Source: a virus. Taken from it: 30,626 nt of DNA. Under the pieces are notes generated by a model, which was not told the DNA's origin, searched no databases, and saw only the letters and a list, made by a program, of their open reading frames with translations. The translations under genes and the position numbers were made by a program. Where the stretch lies: IMG/VR virus record IMGVR_UViG_3300030333_003379, positions 1 to 30,626 of that record. One strand, 5' to 3'. This document shows, in pieces, positions 6,862-15,256 of this stretch; position 1 is the stretch's first letter, and every line of letters begins with the position of its first letter.

Positions 6862-7423
6862 TGAGGTTGCAGATGACCATGATTGGTTTGATGTTTGCCC
6901 CAATGCAGATGTGGATATGCCATCCGATGAGGATATGCGGTTATTCGATATGGGGAGATTGTATCTCACCGAAAGAGATAGGCACAGGGTTCAACACATA
7001 ATACACAAAGGACATTGCAACAGGAAATACTTGATGTTGGTTCTCTCCTATACTGTTGCACGAGAATACAAAAATGGTATCCTGTTTGCTGCGAGAGAAT
7101 TATACCAGAAAGTTCCTGATGAAATAGTGGCAACAGCAATAGCATTCTCGCATCCGGGTGGAAGTCGAAGGAGATTGCACTTCCCCCAGAAGGTTACTAA
7201 CATTCCTAAATCTTTGATGAAGGCATTTGGACTTCGCACCAACCAGATCGGTTGGTTCAACAAATTAGCAGCCAATGAGGACTTTGTTCGGCTCATTGGA
7301 AGTGGGATAAAACCAGAAGATTGGAAACACATCCCCCTATATGATACCACACTACTTGAATCTAAACAAAAAGAGGCAACTGCGCCTCAATTAGAGGAAA
7401 CAAAGGGGGCTACATTGTGGTAA
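6851..7423 (+). CDS. Hypothetical protein with C-terminal TLW tail
   Basis: A 190-aa protein. The ATG at 6851 follows GGGGGTG (6838-6844) at good spacing; a TTG at 6845 is less likely. The N-terminus is acidic (DEVADDHDWFDVCPNADVD). The middle is helical with basic patches (HKGHCNRKYLMLVLSYTVAREY; SRRRLHFPQKVTNIP). The last 20 residues are a flexible Gln/Glu/Lys tail ending KGATLW. The methyltransferase at 15253 ends KQKTLW, so the tail may be a short clamp- or partner-binding peptide. No family is recognised. It is the last gene before the promoter-like gap in front of the replisome genes. Confidence 0.6.
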   Translation: MLFDEVADDHDWFDVCPNADVDMPSDEDMRLFDMGRLYLTERDRHRVQHIIHKGHCNRKYLMLVLSYTVAREYKNGILFAARELYQKVPDEIVATAIAFSHPGGSRRRLHFPQKVTNIPKSLMKAFGLRTNQIGWFNKLAANEDFVRLIGSGIKPEDWKHIPLYDTTLLESKQKEATAPQLEETKGATLW

Positions 7424-7431
7424 CGACACTC

Positions 7432-7455
7432 TTATACACTACCCCCTATTGGGGT
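7432..7455 (+). promoter_or_regulatory. Candidate promoter for the replisome genes with ACCCC/GGGGT inverted repeat
   Basis: The gap 7424-7477 holds TTATACA (7432-7438) followed by ACCCC-CTATT-GGGGT (7441-7455), a perfect 5-bp inverted repeat with a 5-base spacer. A clear ribosome-binding site, CCGGAGG (7464-7470), lies 7 bases before the ATG at 7478, so this transcript probably has a short leader. The position, between TATA box and expected start site, suits an operator. The repeat could also form a small hairpin in RNA. Confidence 0.5.
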
Positions 7456-7477
7456 GACTACTACCGGAGGAAATGAT

Positions 7478-8437
7478 ATGGCACAATTATGGCTCAAGCA
7501 TAGACCTGATACTCTATCCCACATGGTGGGATTAGATAGCATCAAAGCAGATGCACCTAATTGGGTTGCATATGAGAATAACAAGTATGTTCTCAAGTGT
7601 GGTGGAGTTATTTTCAATGGGCCACCCGGAACAGGTAAAACATCTGCTTCTCGTGCTATTGCTAAGGATCACTTAGGGGCAGCGTTTGAGGCAAACTACC
7701 ATGAGTTCAACGCCTCCGATGAAAGAGGAATACAATTCATTCGTGATAGGCTCAAAGGATTGGCACAACAAAAGGCAACTAATTCACCCTTCAAAATTAT
7801 CAATTTGGATGAGGCTGATGGTTTAACACGAGATGCACAGGATGCACTACGACAAATCATTGAGCAAACTAGCACACATACACTATGGATTCTAACCTGT
7901 AATAGAATCAGTAAAATTATACCAGCCTTGAGATCTAGGCTACCATCATATTCATTCAAACCTATTGAGTCGGATGAGGCTCAAGGGTTCTTAGAGCGTG
8001 TAATCGAGATTGAAGGATTCCCAACTGAATGGATTAGCCTTATTCCTTCTTTGATTGAGGGTAAGAAGGGCGACCTTCGTGCTTGCCTCAAGACAATGCA
8101 GATATGCGACCCGAAAGACCCGGATGGGCTACTAGACCACCTATCAGATTCACATGATGCCATAGACCAACTCTATGAAGCCATAGATACAGAGGACTTT
8201 GGTGATGCAATGGAATGTGCAGAAACCATTGTAGCAGAAGGTTTGAGCAGAGATGATGTTATCTCTACCTTACATGGTAACTTACTCACACAATACAAAG
8301 AGAACAACCTATCGTTAGGTGTTGTTCTCAAACGCACATTGATTCTAGGTCAATGGGCAGCAAAATCACCAGATTGGACTTCTGGTGATCTCCTATTCCT
8401 CCATGCTATGATTGGAGATTATTACAACAGAGGTTGA
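7478..8437 (+). CDS. rfcS: Replication factor C small subunit (sliding clamp loader)
   Basis: A 319-aa AAA+ ATPase that loads the PCNA ring onto primed DNA. It shows the RFC-box start LWLKHRPDTLSHMVG, Walker A GPPGTGKT (residues 48-55), NASDERG, Walker B INLDEAD (108-114), sensor 1 LTCN (139-142) and the arginine-finger region LRSRL (151-155), where the usual SRC reads SRL. A helical C-terminal collar domain follows. The length matches archaeal RFC small subunits. No large subunit is present in this window, so it either works as a homomer or uses the host large subunit. The start at 7478 has a GGAGG 7 bases upstream; in-frame alternatives further up lie inside the inverted repeat. It heads the replisome block. 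Confidence 0.9.
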   Translation: MAQLWLKHRPDTLSHMVGLDSIKADAPNWVAYENNKYVLKCGGVIFNGPPGTGKTSASRAIAKDHLGAAFEANYHEFNASDERGIQFIRDRLKGLAQQKATNSPFKIINLDEADGLTRDAQDALRQIIEQTSTHTLWILTCNRISKIIPALRSRLPSYSFKPIESDEAQGFLERVIEIEGFPTEWISLIPSLIEGKKGDLRACLKTMQICDPKDPDGLLDHLSDSHDAIDQLYEAIDTEDFGDAMECAETIVAEGLSRDDVISTLHGNLLTQYKENNLSLGVVLKRTLILGQWAAKSPDWTSGDLLFLHAMIGDYYNRG

Positions 8438-8441
8438 GAAA

Positions 8442-9788
8442 ATGTCGGAAAGAGAAATTGGAAACGAATGCCTAAGTGAAGCGAAGCAAATACTCGGTCT
8501 GGAAACAGACAAAGAGGTTCAGGTTGCCTTTGGTTCATGGATGAAAGAAAACTTCACAGAGATGTGGTCAGATGCTGAAAGTAATCTAGACAATCTTGAA
8601 GATGAAGATTACAATCACTTTGCAGATTTGTATGTCTGTGCTATTGGCCGTAGTGGAGGCTCATCCGGGGGCGGTAGTGGCACAGAATGGGTTGGTATGT
8701 TACTAGGCTTTGAACGCAGATTCGATATGATGGAGAAGAAGCGTAACATGGCTATTGATGTGGCTACTGCTGATCTAGGTCTTGCTATCAAGAATGGTTT
8801 CAATTACAATGGTAAGAAGTGGGGCATTGGTCGTGCTTATGCAGAAGATGGTGTTTGGAAGGTTGAACACTCTGCTGGAACATTCATTTCAAAGGAGAAG
8901 GCTGACGCTAATCCTAATTGGCTTGTCCACATCAATGAGAGAATCAAGATTGCAGTAATGAAGTCCGATAATACACCGGGCATGATCTACGGTATCAAAT
9001 CTATCTGGGTATTCCATGGTAATACCAAAGAGAAGTTCCTTTCAGAAGGCCCACGCACAGTTACCCTTGAGGGTGCATGGGATGCAGCCAAGGTTGATTT
9101 TGACCTATGGCGACCTATCACAGTTCGTGGTGAAATGGATGAAGAAGGATACAACGGTGCTGGCCCCACTCTAACGGTTGGCAATCCTAATGTTGTCTAT
9201 GGTATTGATTGGGTCGAAGAAGGTCGTAAGCGTGAGGCTGCGTCTGCTCTATTCAATCCAGAACAATACTTGACTACCACAGGTGATGCTTGTATCAATC
9301 TCAAAGATATCATTGACTACCATGAGGACAACAAGACAGAAGCATATGTGGATAGAAATGGTGTTCAACGCTACAATGGCGCACTCGTGTGTGTCGTTGG
9401 TGGTGTAATGGATATCAACCATGAAGGCCGTGAATCCCAATGGGATCCAACAGGTCGTGACTTCTATCTATCAATCAGCAATCAACTACTACGCAGAGAG
9501 AATCCAAATGCTAGAGTCGGTGTGAAGGTATCAGGTATTCTTCACGATGACTTCCATGGCATGGAGATGAAGAAGAATGGTGAGTGGACACGCTTTGCTC
9601 GTGGCTCTCGTATCTGGGTTGTTGGTCGAACCAATGTGTATCAGACCACAGACGGTGAAACCAGAGCCAATGTTGAAGCCGTTGGTATCTATGCAGTTCC
9701 TAAGAAATCTATTCCATACCAAGAGCCATCTGATGAGTCCAATGATTTGGGCAACTTAGGTGGCTTCGGTGTTGGGGGTGATTTGTGA
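8442..9788 (+). CDS. Probable ssDNA-binding (OB-fold, RPA-like) protein
   Basis: A 448-aa protein from the ATG at 8442 (GAGG 8 bases upstream). The acidic helical N-terminus leads to a Ser/Gly linker SGGSSGGGSG (residues 71-80). Long beta-rich segments follow (GIKSIWVFHGNT; NGALVCVVGGVMDIN; NARVGVKVSGILHD; RGSRIWVVGRTNVYQT) that look like tandem OB folds. The end is a Gly/acidic flexible tail (SDESNDLGNLGGFGVGGDL), like the partner-binding tails of SSBs. The position between the clamp loader and the RecA-fold ATPase supports an SSB role. No signature motif proves it; the alternative is an unknown replication accessory factor. Confidence 0.5.
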   Translation: MSEREIGNECLSEAKQILGLETDKEVQVAFGSWMKENFTEMWSDAESNLDNLEDEDYNHFADLYVCAIGRSGGSSGGGSGTEWVGMLLGFERRFDMMEKKRNMAIDVATADLGLAIKNGFNYNGKKWGIGRAYAEDGVWKVEHSAGTFISKEKADANPNWLVHINERIKIAVMKSDNTPGMIYGIKSIWVFHGNTKEKFLSEGPRTVTLEGAWDAAKVDFDLWRPITVRGEMDEEGYNGAGPTLTVGNPNVVYGIDWVEEGRKREAASALFNPEQYLTTTGDACINLKDIIDYHEDNKTEAYVDRNGVQRYNGALVCVVGGVMDINHEGRESQWDPTGRDFYLSISNQLLRRENPNARVGVKVSGILHDDFHGMEMKKNGEWTRFARGSRIWVVGRTNVYQTTDGETRANVEAVGIYAVPKKSIPYQEPSDESNDLGNLGGFGVGGDL

Positions 9789-10999
9789 TGAGTGGCACAG
9801 GATTTTTAGATGGCTTTGAGCCAAAGAAGGGTAACTTTGAACCTGCCCCAAAGGGTAGTAAGAAGAAGAAGGAAACTAAGGCTAAGAAAGAGCCTAAGCA
9901 GCAGAAGATCGCAGAGCCTGTGGTCGAAGGCACTCAAGTTCCTTCTGATGACTCCTTTGAGGCAGACAATGAGAAAGAAGCATCTGCGCTAAAGGCAGCG
10001 AAAGCAAAGGTCAAGGGTCAAGAACAGGCTATGGCTAGTGTTGGTCTGCCTAATGCTAATTCTGCTATTCAGCGTATGATTCAATCTGCTCGTGTGCAAA
10101 TGCCACCAGAACACAACTTCGTTCTCTGTGGTATCTCTGGCCCTCCAAAGTCAGGTAAGAGTGGTGGTGTGCTTGATAGTCGCACCAAAGAGGAAATTAA
10201 GAATGGTGCAGAGATTGCTCACCTTGACTTCGATATGGGTGGTATCTCAACGGTATCTGCTCACCATGCAGGTAATCCGGGTATTCTAGTATTCAATCCA
10301 TGGGAGTTCAACTATGATCCAGAAACAACTGATTCGTATGACTTCCCTGCTACATTCCAAAAGGTAATCAATTTGCTAAAGGGTCTATTGGCTCAAGTGG
10401 AATATCAGAGAGCATACTATGCAGAGCATGGTAAAATGCCTAAGCCTTATCTCAAAACTGTGGTGTTTGATGGTGCTGACCAATGGTTGCACATCTGTGA
10501 AACGGTGATGAAGATTGAGGATCTTGAATTGGGTGTTGATGGTCTTGATGCAGCAGTATATCTGCGCCAACATGAGAAGGGTGACGCTAAGAAAAAGAGT
10601 GTTAGCCGATTCAATTGGAATCTAAGGACTATTCGATATCAAACTGCTATCCACCTATTGCGTGAATTGTGCCGATTGGGTGTCCATTGCTATGTGATTA
10701 CACACATGAAGCCCGGATATGATAGCACAGGCAATGAGATTGCAGGTGCTGATAAACCAAAGTGGCACTCTGATACAGAAGGACAACTACAACAGGTCGT
10801 CTATACTGAATTAGAAGAAGAACGCAATGAAGTCGGTGAATTGACGGGTGTTGTTCGTGCATACGGTGTGGTTGTTGCTAACCGCACTAGCCTTGCATCC
10901 CCAGAGCGATTCTTGATCTTTGAGCGTAACTCTGATGGTGGTGTATGGCATGGTTGGCCGGGTATTGCAGAAGGAGATTTCACAGGGGGTGCTGAATGA
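9788..10999 (+). CDS. RecA-superfamily ATPase (RadA/Sak4-like)
   Basis: A 403-aa protein whose ATG overlaps the previous stop by one base. The first 80 residues are Lys-rich and likely disordered (KGSKKKKETKAKKEPKQQK). The RecA-type core has Walker A GPPKSGKS (118-125), a strand LDFDMGG, Walker B TVVFDGAD (224-231) and a sensor-like strand CYVITHMK. This is the layout of phage Sak4 and related RadA-like recombination ATPases, which work with SSB-type proteins in annealing or strand exchange. The SSB-like gene lies directly upstream, which fits. The usual DNA-binding HhH domain of cellular RadA is not seen. Family placement between Sak4 and other RecA-fold ATPases needs a profile search. Confidence 0.7.
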   Translation: MSGTGFLDGFEPKKGNFEPAPKGSKKKKETKAKKEPKQQKIAEPVVEGTQVPSDDSFEADNEKEASALKAAKAKVKGQEQAMASVGLPNANSAIQRMIQSARVQMPPEHNFVLCGISGPPKSGKSGGVLDSRTKEEIKNGAEIAHLDFDMGGISTVSAHHAGNPGILVFNPWEFNYDPETTDSYDFPATFQKVINLLKGLLAQVEYQRAYYAEHGKMPKPYLKTVVFDGADQWLHICETVMKIEDLELGVDGLDAAVYLRQHEKGDAKKKSVSRFNWNLRTIRYQTAIHLLRELCRLGVHCYVITHMKPGYDSTGNEIAGADKPKWHSDTEGQLQQVVYTELEEERNEVGELTGVVRAYGVVVANRTSLASPERFLIFERNSDGGVWHGWPGIAEGDFTGGAE

Positions 11000-11778
11000 T
11001 GGTATCCTTTGTAATCAAGCAACAGAATCTTTCTCACTTCCTCAACTCGTTTTCGGGTATGAGTGATATTGTGCTAAACATCACAAACGATGGAGTATCT
11101 GCTTCTGGAACAATGGAGAGATCATTCTTCATCAAGAAGAATGTGGAATGGCGTGAAGGAGAATCTTGTGAAGAAGAAGGAAACCTTGCTATTGGACAAC
11201 TAGAATTATTCAAATCACTTCTAAGTGGTGCGGGTAGCACACTCACTATCAAAATCGAAGATGATACTATCCACATTTCAGGAGATAACCTTTCGTTCTC
11301 TCTACCCCCTATTGCTGATGCACATTCGCAGCAGGGTGTCGAAGTGGTTGGTAACATGATTGATGAGGCTCAAGGCTCATGGGAGAAGTTCGGAGATGCT
11401 ACTCTGGATTACAACCTTACCTTTGAGGCAAAGGATTTCCAAGACCTGCGTAATGTGGGTAAAGCAATTCAACAGGGCGCACTTTATTCTGTTGAAGTGG
11501 ATAAGACACAACTTATCCTCACAGTAGTGCGTGATCAGATTCGTGTAGTCAAGGAATTGACCTATGGAGAGTTCTCATCATCACCAGATGATACTACTAT
11601 CCTGTGGTTTGGTAAGTGGCTAATGGATGCTCTCAAGGCTATGCCGGGCAAGGGAACAATCCATGTGTATGGGGGCGAAGATTCACCATTGATTATTCGT
11701 CACGAAGCACCAGACAATGAAGCATGGGGAACACTATGCGTCATTGCACCCCGGCAAGAGTCGGGGGATGAAGCGTGA
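10999..11778 (+). CDS. pcn: PCNA-like sliding clamp
   Basis: A 259-aa protein. An ATG at 10996 is equally in frame; 10999 is chosen because GGGGGTG lies 7 bases upstream. The two-domain beta pattern fits PCNA. Domain 1 has SDIVLNITNDGVSASGTMERSFF. A linker follows (LSFSLPPIADAH), then domain 2 with EAKDFQDLRNVGKAIQQG and a last strand block GEDSPLIIRHEA, matching the family 'PL.I' end. It would form a ring that tethers PolB and other partners. The genes for loader and polymerase flank it, so the module is complete. The length is close to the usual 245-260 aa. Confidence 0.8.
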   Translation: MVSFVIKQQNLSHFLNSFSGMSDIVLNITNDGVSASGTMERSFFIKKNVEWREGESCEEEGNLAIGQLELFKSLLSGAGSTLTIKIEDDTIHISGDNLSFSLPPIADAHSQQGVEVVGNMIDEAQGSWEKFGDATLDYNLTFEAKDFQDLRNVGKAIQQGALYSVEVDKTQLILTVVRDQIRVVKELTYGEFSSSPDDTTILWFGKWLMDALKAMPGKGTIHVYGGEDSPLIIRHEAPDNEAWGTLCVIAPRQESGDEA

Positions 11779-14129
11779 TTATTGAGGCACTAGAGCAAGC
11801 AGATTCAATGGATATCTTTCTCCGTTACCGTGATGGTTCATCACAAATCATGGAGAAGATAATTGAAGGTGTTGAACCTTACTTCTTTGTCCGTATGGAG
11901 GATATCGAAGATATATTGACTAGGTTTGAAACATCAGGTTTGCAGTATGGTGTTTGCTATGAAACAGGTGGCTATTGGGCTATCAACAAAGATGACCCAG
12001 AAACCCCTATTGAATTGATGAAGATTACCTGTAACAAAACATCTGATGTTAGACGACTTCGTGATCTAGCAATGGAAACATGGGAAGCGGATATTGACTT
12101 CAAAGACCGATACTTGATGGATAACATTCCTTTGGGTGAGATGCCCAATTGGTATGATAACATGGTAAGGGCGGGAGGATTCGATCTTGAATGGAATCAA
12201 GATGAGGAAATTACTGCTATGGGTTTCACCACAGATGGTGAGAAAATCCACCAATGGTCTTGGCATCCAGATGCCGACATTAGGGTAACAGCCTTTTCAA
12301 CAACAATGTATTCGTTTATCTTTGATAATGAAAAGGATATGCTCATCCATTTTGCTGATTACTTCAAGGACTTAGATCCAGACATTATTACTACATGGTC
12401 AGGTAATCGTGCTGATTGGCCGATGATATACAAACGATACAGGTTTCATGGATTGGACTTAGATTGGTTATCAGCCATCCCTAACCGCCAATCTGGTATG
12501 ACCCCTCCCATGAAGCATCTACCACGCTCTGGTGTGTATAACGAAGGCACACAGGTCGTATTGGGGCGTTTTACCCTTGACCTTGCAGACAGGAATCACG
12601 GCTTTGAGAGAGTATGGAGAGATAGTGGTAATGGTCAATTGGGAGATAGGAGATTAGGCTCTGTCGCTCAAGAGGCATTCCCCGACAATCCAGAATGGTG
12701 GAAAGTGGACTTTGAGAATGACCCAGAGTTAGAAGGTAAGTGCGATAACCATCACGATCTATGGATGAATCATTTCGATAAGTTCCTTGAATACCATCGT
12801 GGAGATGTGCTGCTAACCGACAGGTTAGACCGAGCATACCATGTTGGTCGGTTCTTCTCGGCATTACAGGAGGTTTGTGGTGTATCATTCAAGTCCGTTT
12901 TTACAGTTAGTAAGTTCGCTCGTGGGCAACTACGAAGGCGTGATAAGTTCAAAGCACCAACAACCAACTACAATGCTCTCAAGGAGGGCTATCCGGGTGG
13001 CTTCGTTTCTAAGCCCAAAGGTGGCAGACACGCTAATGTTGGTGTATTCGATTATCGTGCTATGTATGCTGAAATACAGAGGAATGAGAACATCAGTCGA
13101 GAAACTAAGCGCAATGGGCCGGGGCCAGCAATCAAGGAATTACCTAATGGAACATTCTGGTATCAAGGTAAAACAGGTGTATTGCCTCAACTACAAATGG
13201 ATCTAGCAGATGCCCGTAACAAGGCAAAGGCACAGATGAAGAAGCATAAGCCCGGTAGTAATGAGTATGCGGGATTCAATGCTTTGCAGTTAGCGTATAA
13301 GAGAGCAGCAGCGTCTTGCTATGGCCTGATGGGAACAGAGGGTCATGGTGAAGCAGACAGAGATGTTGCATCCACTATTACATTCATGGGGCGTAGCCTT
13401 ACATCACGACTAATGGAGATTTGTGGTGAAATGGGATATGACCCGTTAGCAGGTCATACGGATAGCGCATACATTGGTATCGGTGATGCCGATGGAGAGG
13501 CTATTGCTAAGGAATTGACTAAGCGCATTCAAGACGAGTTCTCTGGCGACAGGTATGTGGTCGAATATGAGAAATTGATGAAGTATTGGGTAGCCCACGA
13601 TGATAAGAAGAATCGTAACTTTGGGTGGACTATCTGGCCGAAAGAAGGATTGCATTGCACAGGATTTGAATTGAAGAAAAGTAATGTAGCCAAGATCACA
13701 AAGCAAGTTCAAGAGCAAGCATTCATTGCTCTCTGCCGAGATAATGCAACTAGAAAGGAAATAGATGATATTGTCTTTGGTGCTATCACAAAAGCCAGAA
13801 ATGGCAATTTGGATAAGAGGCTAATTGTAATGCGCTCAAGGTTGGGCAAGAACCCAGAATCATACGGCAACCAAGGAGGATTTCAAGGTGCAGCCAAGCG
13901 TTATAATCAAAAGAATCCAAACAAGTTCGTGGCGGGTGAGGGCGTTCCTCACATTTACACCACGAAAGGTATGGAGGCATTCAAGACAGATGAGGAACGG
14001 GAATCTTTGAGCGTTGATTGGACAACAGTAATAGCCAAGCAAATCATAGCCCCTGTTGCGCTCATTTACGATGCTATGGGTTGGGAACAACCCGATGCTT
14101 CTGGGGCGAGAGCGAAGCCGTTATTTTAG
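11775..14129 (+). CDS. polB: Family B DNA polymerase with 3'-5' exonuclease
   Basis: A 784-aa replicative polymerase. The GTG start overlaps the clamp gene's stop (GTGA). Exonuclease motifs are FDLEW (Exo I, D137/E139), SGNRADW (Exo II, D214) and YHRGD (Exo III, Y340/D344). Polymerase motif A is FDYRAMY (D426), motif B YKRAAASCYGLMG (508-520) and motif C HTDSA (D563). Motif C has His where most family B enzymes have DTDS, and motif A has RAMY instead of the usual SLYP; the main catalytic aspartates remain. The C-terminus ends AKPLF, a possible clamp-binding peptide. Its place right after PCNA supports a processive replicative role. Confidence 0.92.
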   Translation: MIIEALEQADSMDIFLRYRDGSSQIMEKIIEGVEPYFFVRMEDIEDILTRFETSGLQYGVCYETGGYWAINKDDPETPIELMKITCNKTSDVRRLRDLAMETWEADIDFKDRYLMDNIPLGEMPNWYDNMVRAGGFDLEWNQDEEITAMGFTTDGEKIHQWSWHPDADIRVTAFSTTMYSFIFDNEKDMLIHFADYFKDLDPDIITTWSGNRADWPMIYKRYRFHGLDLDWLSAIPNRQSGMTPPMKHLPRSGVYNEGTQVVLGRFTLDLADRNHGFERVWRDSGNGQLGDRRLGSVAQEAFPDNPEWWKVDFENDPELEGKCDNHHDLWMNHFDKFLEYHRGDVLLTDRLDRAYHVGRFFSALQEVCGVSFKSVFTVSKFARGQLRRRDKFKAPTTNYNALKEGYPGGFVSKPKGGRHANVGVFDYRAMYAEIQRNENISRETKRNGPGPAIKELPNGTFWYQGKTGVLPQLQMDLADARNKAKAQMKKHKPGSNEYAGFNALQLAYKRAAASCYGLMGTEGHGEADRDVASTITFMGRSLTSRLMEICGEMGYDPLAGHTDSAYIGIGDADGEAIAKELTKRIQDEFSGDRYVVEYEKLMKYWVAHDDKKNRNFGWTIWPKEGLHCTGFELKKSNVAKITKQVQEQAFIALCRDNATRKEIDDIVFGAITKARNGNLDKRLIVMRSRLGKNPESYGNQGGFQGAAKRYNQKNPNKFVAGEGVPHIYTTKGMEAFKTDEERESLSVDWTTVIAKQIIAPVALIYDAMGWEQPDASGARAKPLF

Positions 14130-14138
14130 GGTGATATG

Positions 14139-14327
14139 ATGTTTAGATGGTTGAGAAAATTATTCAGAAGAAGAAGGCACACTATCCGAGATCCACACTC
14201 AAGCAATGTAGTAGCATTGAAGCGATTCGATGATACAACACCACCAAAGAAAGAGCCGATTCAAACTACTCTACCTGTTGAAGATGCAGGTCAAACTTCA
14301 CTTGAGAAATGGGGGGCATGGGAGTGA
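14139..14327 (+). CDS. 62-aa basic protein of unknown function
   Basis: Starts MFRWLRKLFRRRRHTIRD from the ATG at 14139, 7 bases after AGGG (14128-14131). An ATG at 14136 is also in frame. The N-terminal 15 residues form an amphipathic, strongly cationic helix that could bind membrane or nucleic acid. The rest is polar and likely disordered. It sits between PolB and the nuclease gene and overlaps the latter's GTG. No family is recognised. Confidence 0.5.
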   Translation: MFRWLRKLFRRRRHTIRDPHSSNVVALKRFDDTTPPKKEPIQTTLPVEDAGQTSLEKWGAWE

Positions 14328-15256
14328 TTGTTCACAAACCACCGAAGGCTTACCCCATACCGGGGCATGACGGCCTATTCTCTTGCTATGACCATCATTC
14401 AGGTATGGCGGATAACATTCTATTGAGGATGAGTAAATCCTCTGTAATGTCCGACTATGGCTTCTGCCAACAACAATACTTCATCAAGAGGGCTATTGGT
14501 ATGAAAGAGCCACAGAACGACAATATGATTCGTGGAACGAATGTTCACGACTCTCTAGAGATGTTCTATCAGCGTGTGGACATTGAGAAGGCACAAGAGG
14601 TTGATGATCTCTATTCTTATTTCAGAGATTGCTTTGGTAAGCCACATGAGATTCGCTCGCAGCAAGAACACTTTCTATTGGATGAGGACTTGCACATAGA
14701 CAAATTGTGTGAGGCAGAAGTTCAGCGTTTCAACGCAAGCGACCCAGATTACTTCTTACCCACAGGTAACGAGTTAGAAGTGGATTTAGTTCACGAGATA
14801 GAAGTGGATGGCATACCACAAAAGATACACTTTAACGGATTCATTGATAGGGTATTTACTAACCCTGATGGGTCACTTCACATTCACGAATTGAAAACAG
14901 GAAAGTGGCTCAAGAACGGTAAAGTCAGCAAGATGAAAGAGGAAACCATGCGTAAGGAAATGGCGTTCTATGTCTGGCTGATGAATAAGACCGACCCTTC
15001 ATTGAGGATTACCCATTGGGGTTGGGATCATACAGGCGGGGATGAGATATTCCGCTATGTTGAGCCTGTCCGTGTTCAAGAGATTCAAGCAATGATTGCA
15101 CAAATGCAAGCCTGTGTTCGTTCACACAGGAAATACAAAGGAGATGGGGATGGCTCTGCTTTCGCTCTCCTTCCACCGGGCGCACAATTCCGTATTTGCG
15201 ACCCATGGTGTGCGGTCAAAGAGTTCTGCCCTAGATATGCGGAGGCGGAAATATGA
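14324..15256 (+). CDS. Cas4/RecB-like PD-(D/E)XK nuclease with Fe-S cysteines
   Basis: A 310-aa nuclease. The GTG at 14324 overlaps the upstream stop and lies 7 bases after GGGGGG; ATG at 14309 and 14318 are alternatives. Motifs: C48 in SDYGFCQQ; H75 in GTNVHDSLE; the catalytic strand pair GFIDRV (D175) and HELKTGK (E189, K191); then C292, C296 and C302 near the end (ICDPWCAVKEFCPRY). One N-terminal plus three C-terminal cysteines are the 4Fe-4S arrangement of Cas4 and AddB. No cas1/cas2 or CRISPR array is present, so a role in viral DNA end processing or recombination is more likely than spacer acquisition. It overlaps the methyltransferase by 4 bases. Confidence 0.85.
   Translation: MIVHKPPKAYPIPGHDGLFSCYDHHSGMADNILLRMSKSSVMSDYGFCQQQYFIKRAIGMKEPQNDNMIRGTNVHDSLEMFYQRVDIEKAQEVDDLYSYFRDCFGKPHEIRSQQEHFLLDEDLHIDKLCEAEVQRFNASDPDYFLPTGNELEVDLVHEIEVDGIPQKIHFNGFIDRVFTNPDGSLHIHELKTGKWLKNGKVSKMKEETMRKEMAFYVWLMNKTDPSLRITHWGWDHTGGDEIFRYVEPVRVQEIQAMIAQMQACVRSHRKYKGDGDGSAFALLPPGAQFRICDPWCAVKEFCPRYAEAEI

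Noticed and set aside
6342-6923. 193-codon frame on the - strand across the ligase-like gene end and next gene
   Set aside because: It lies opposite two better-supported + strand genes and has no recognisable domain.
14324-15256. CRISPR-Cas adaptation gene (cas4)
   Set aside because: No cas1, cas2 or repeat-spacer array is in the window; Cas4-like nucleases are common alone in archaeal viruses.
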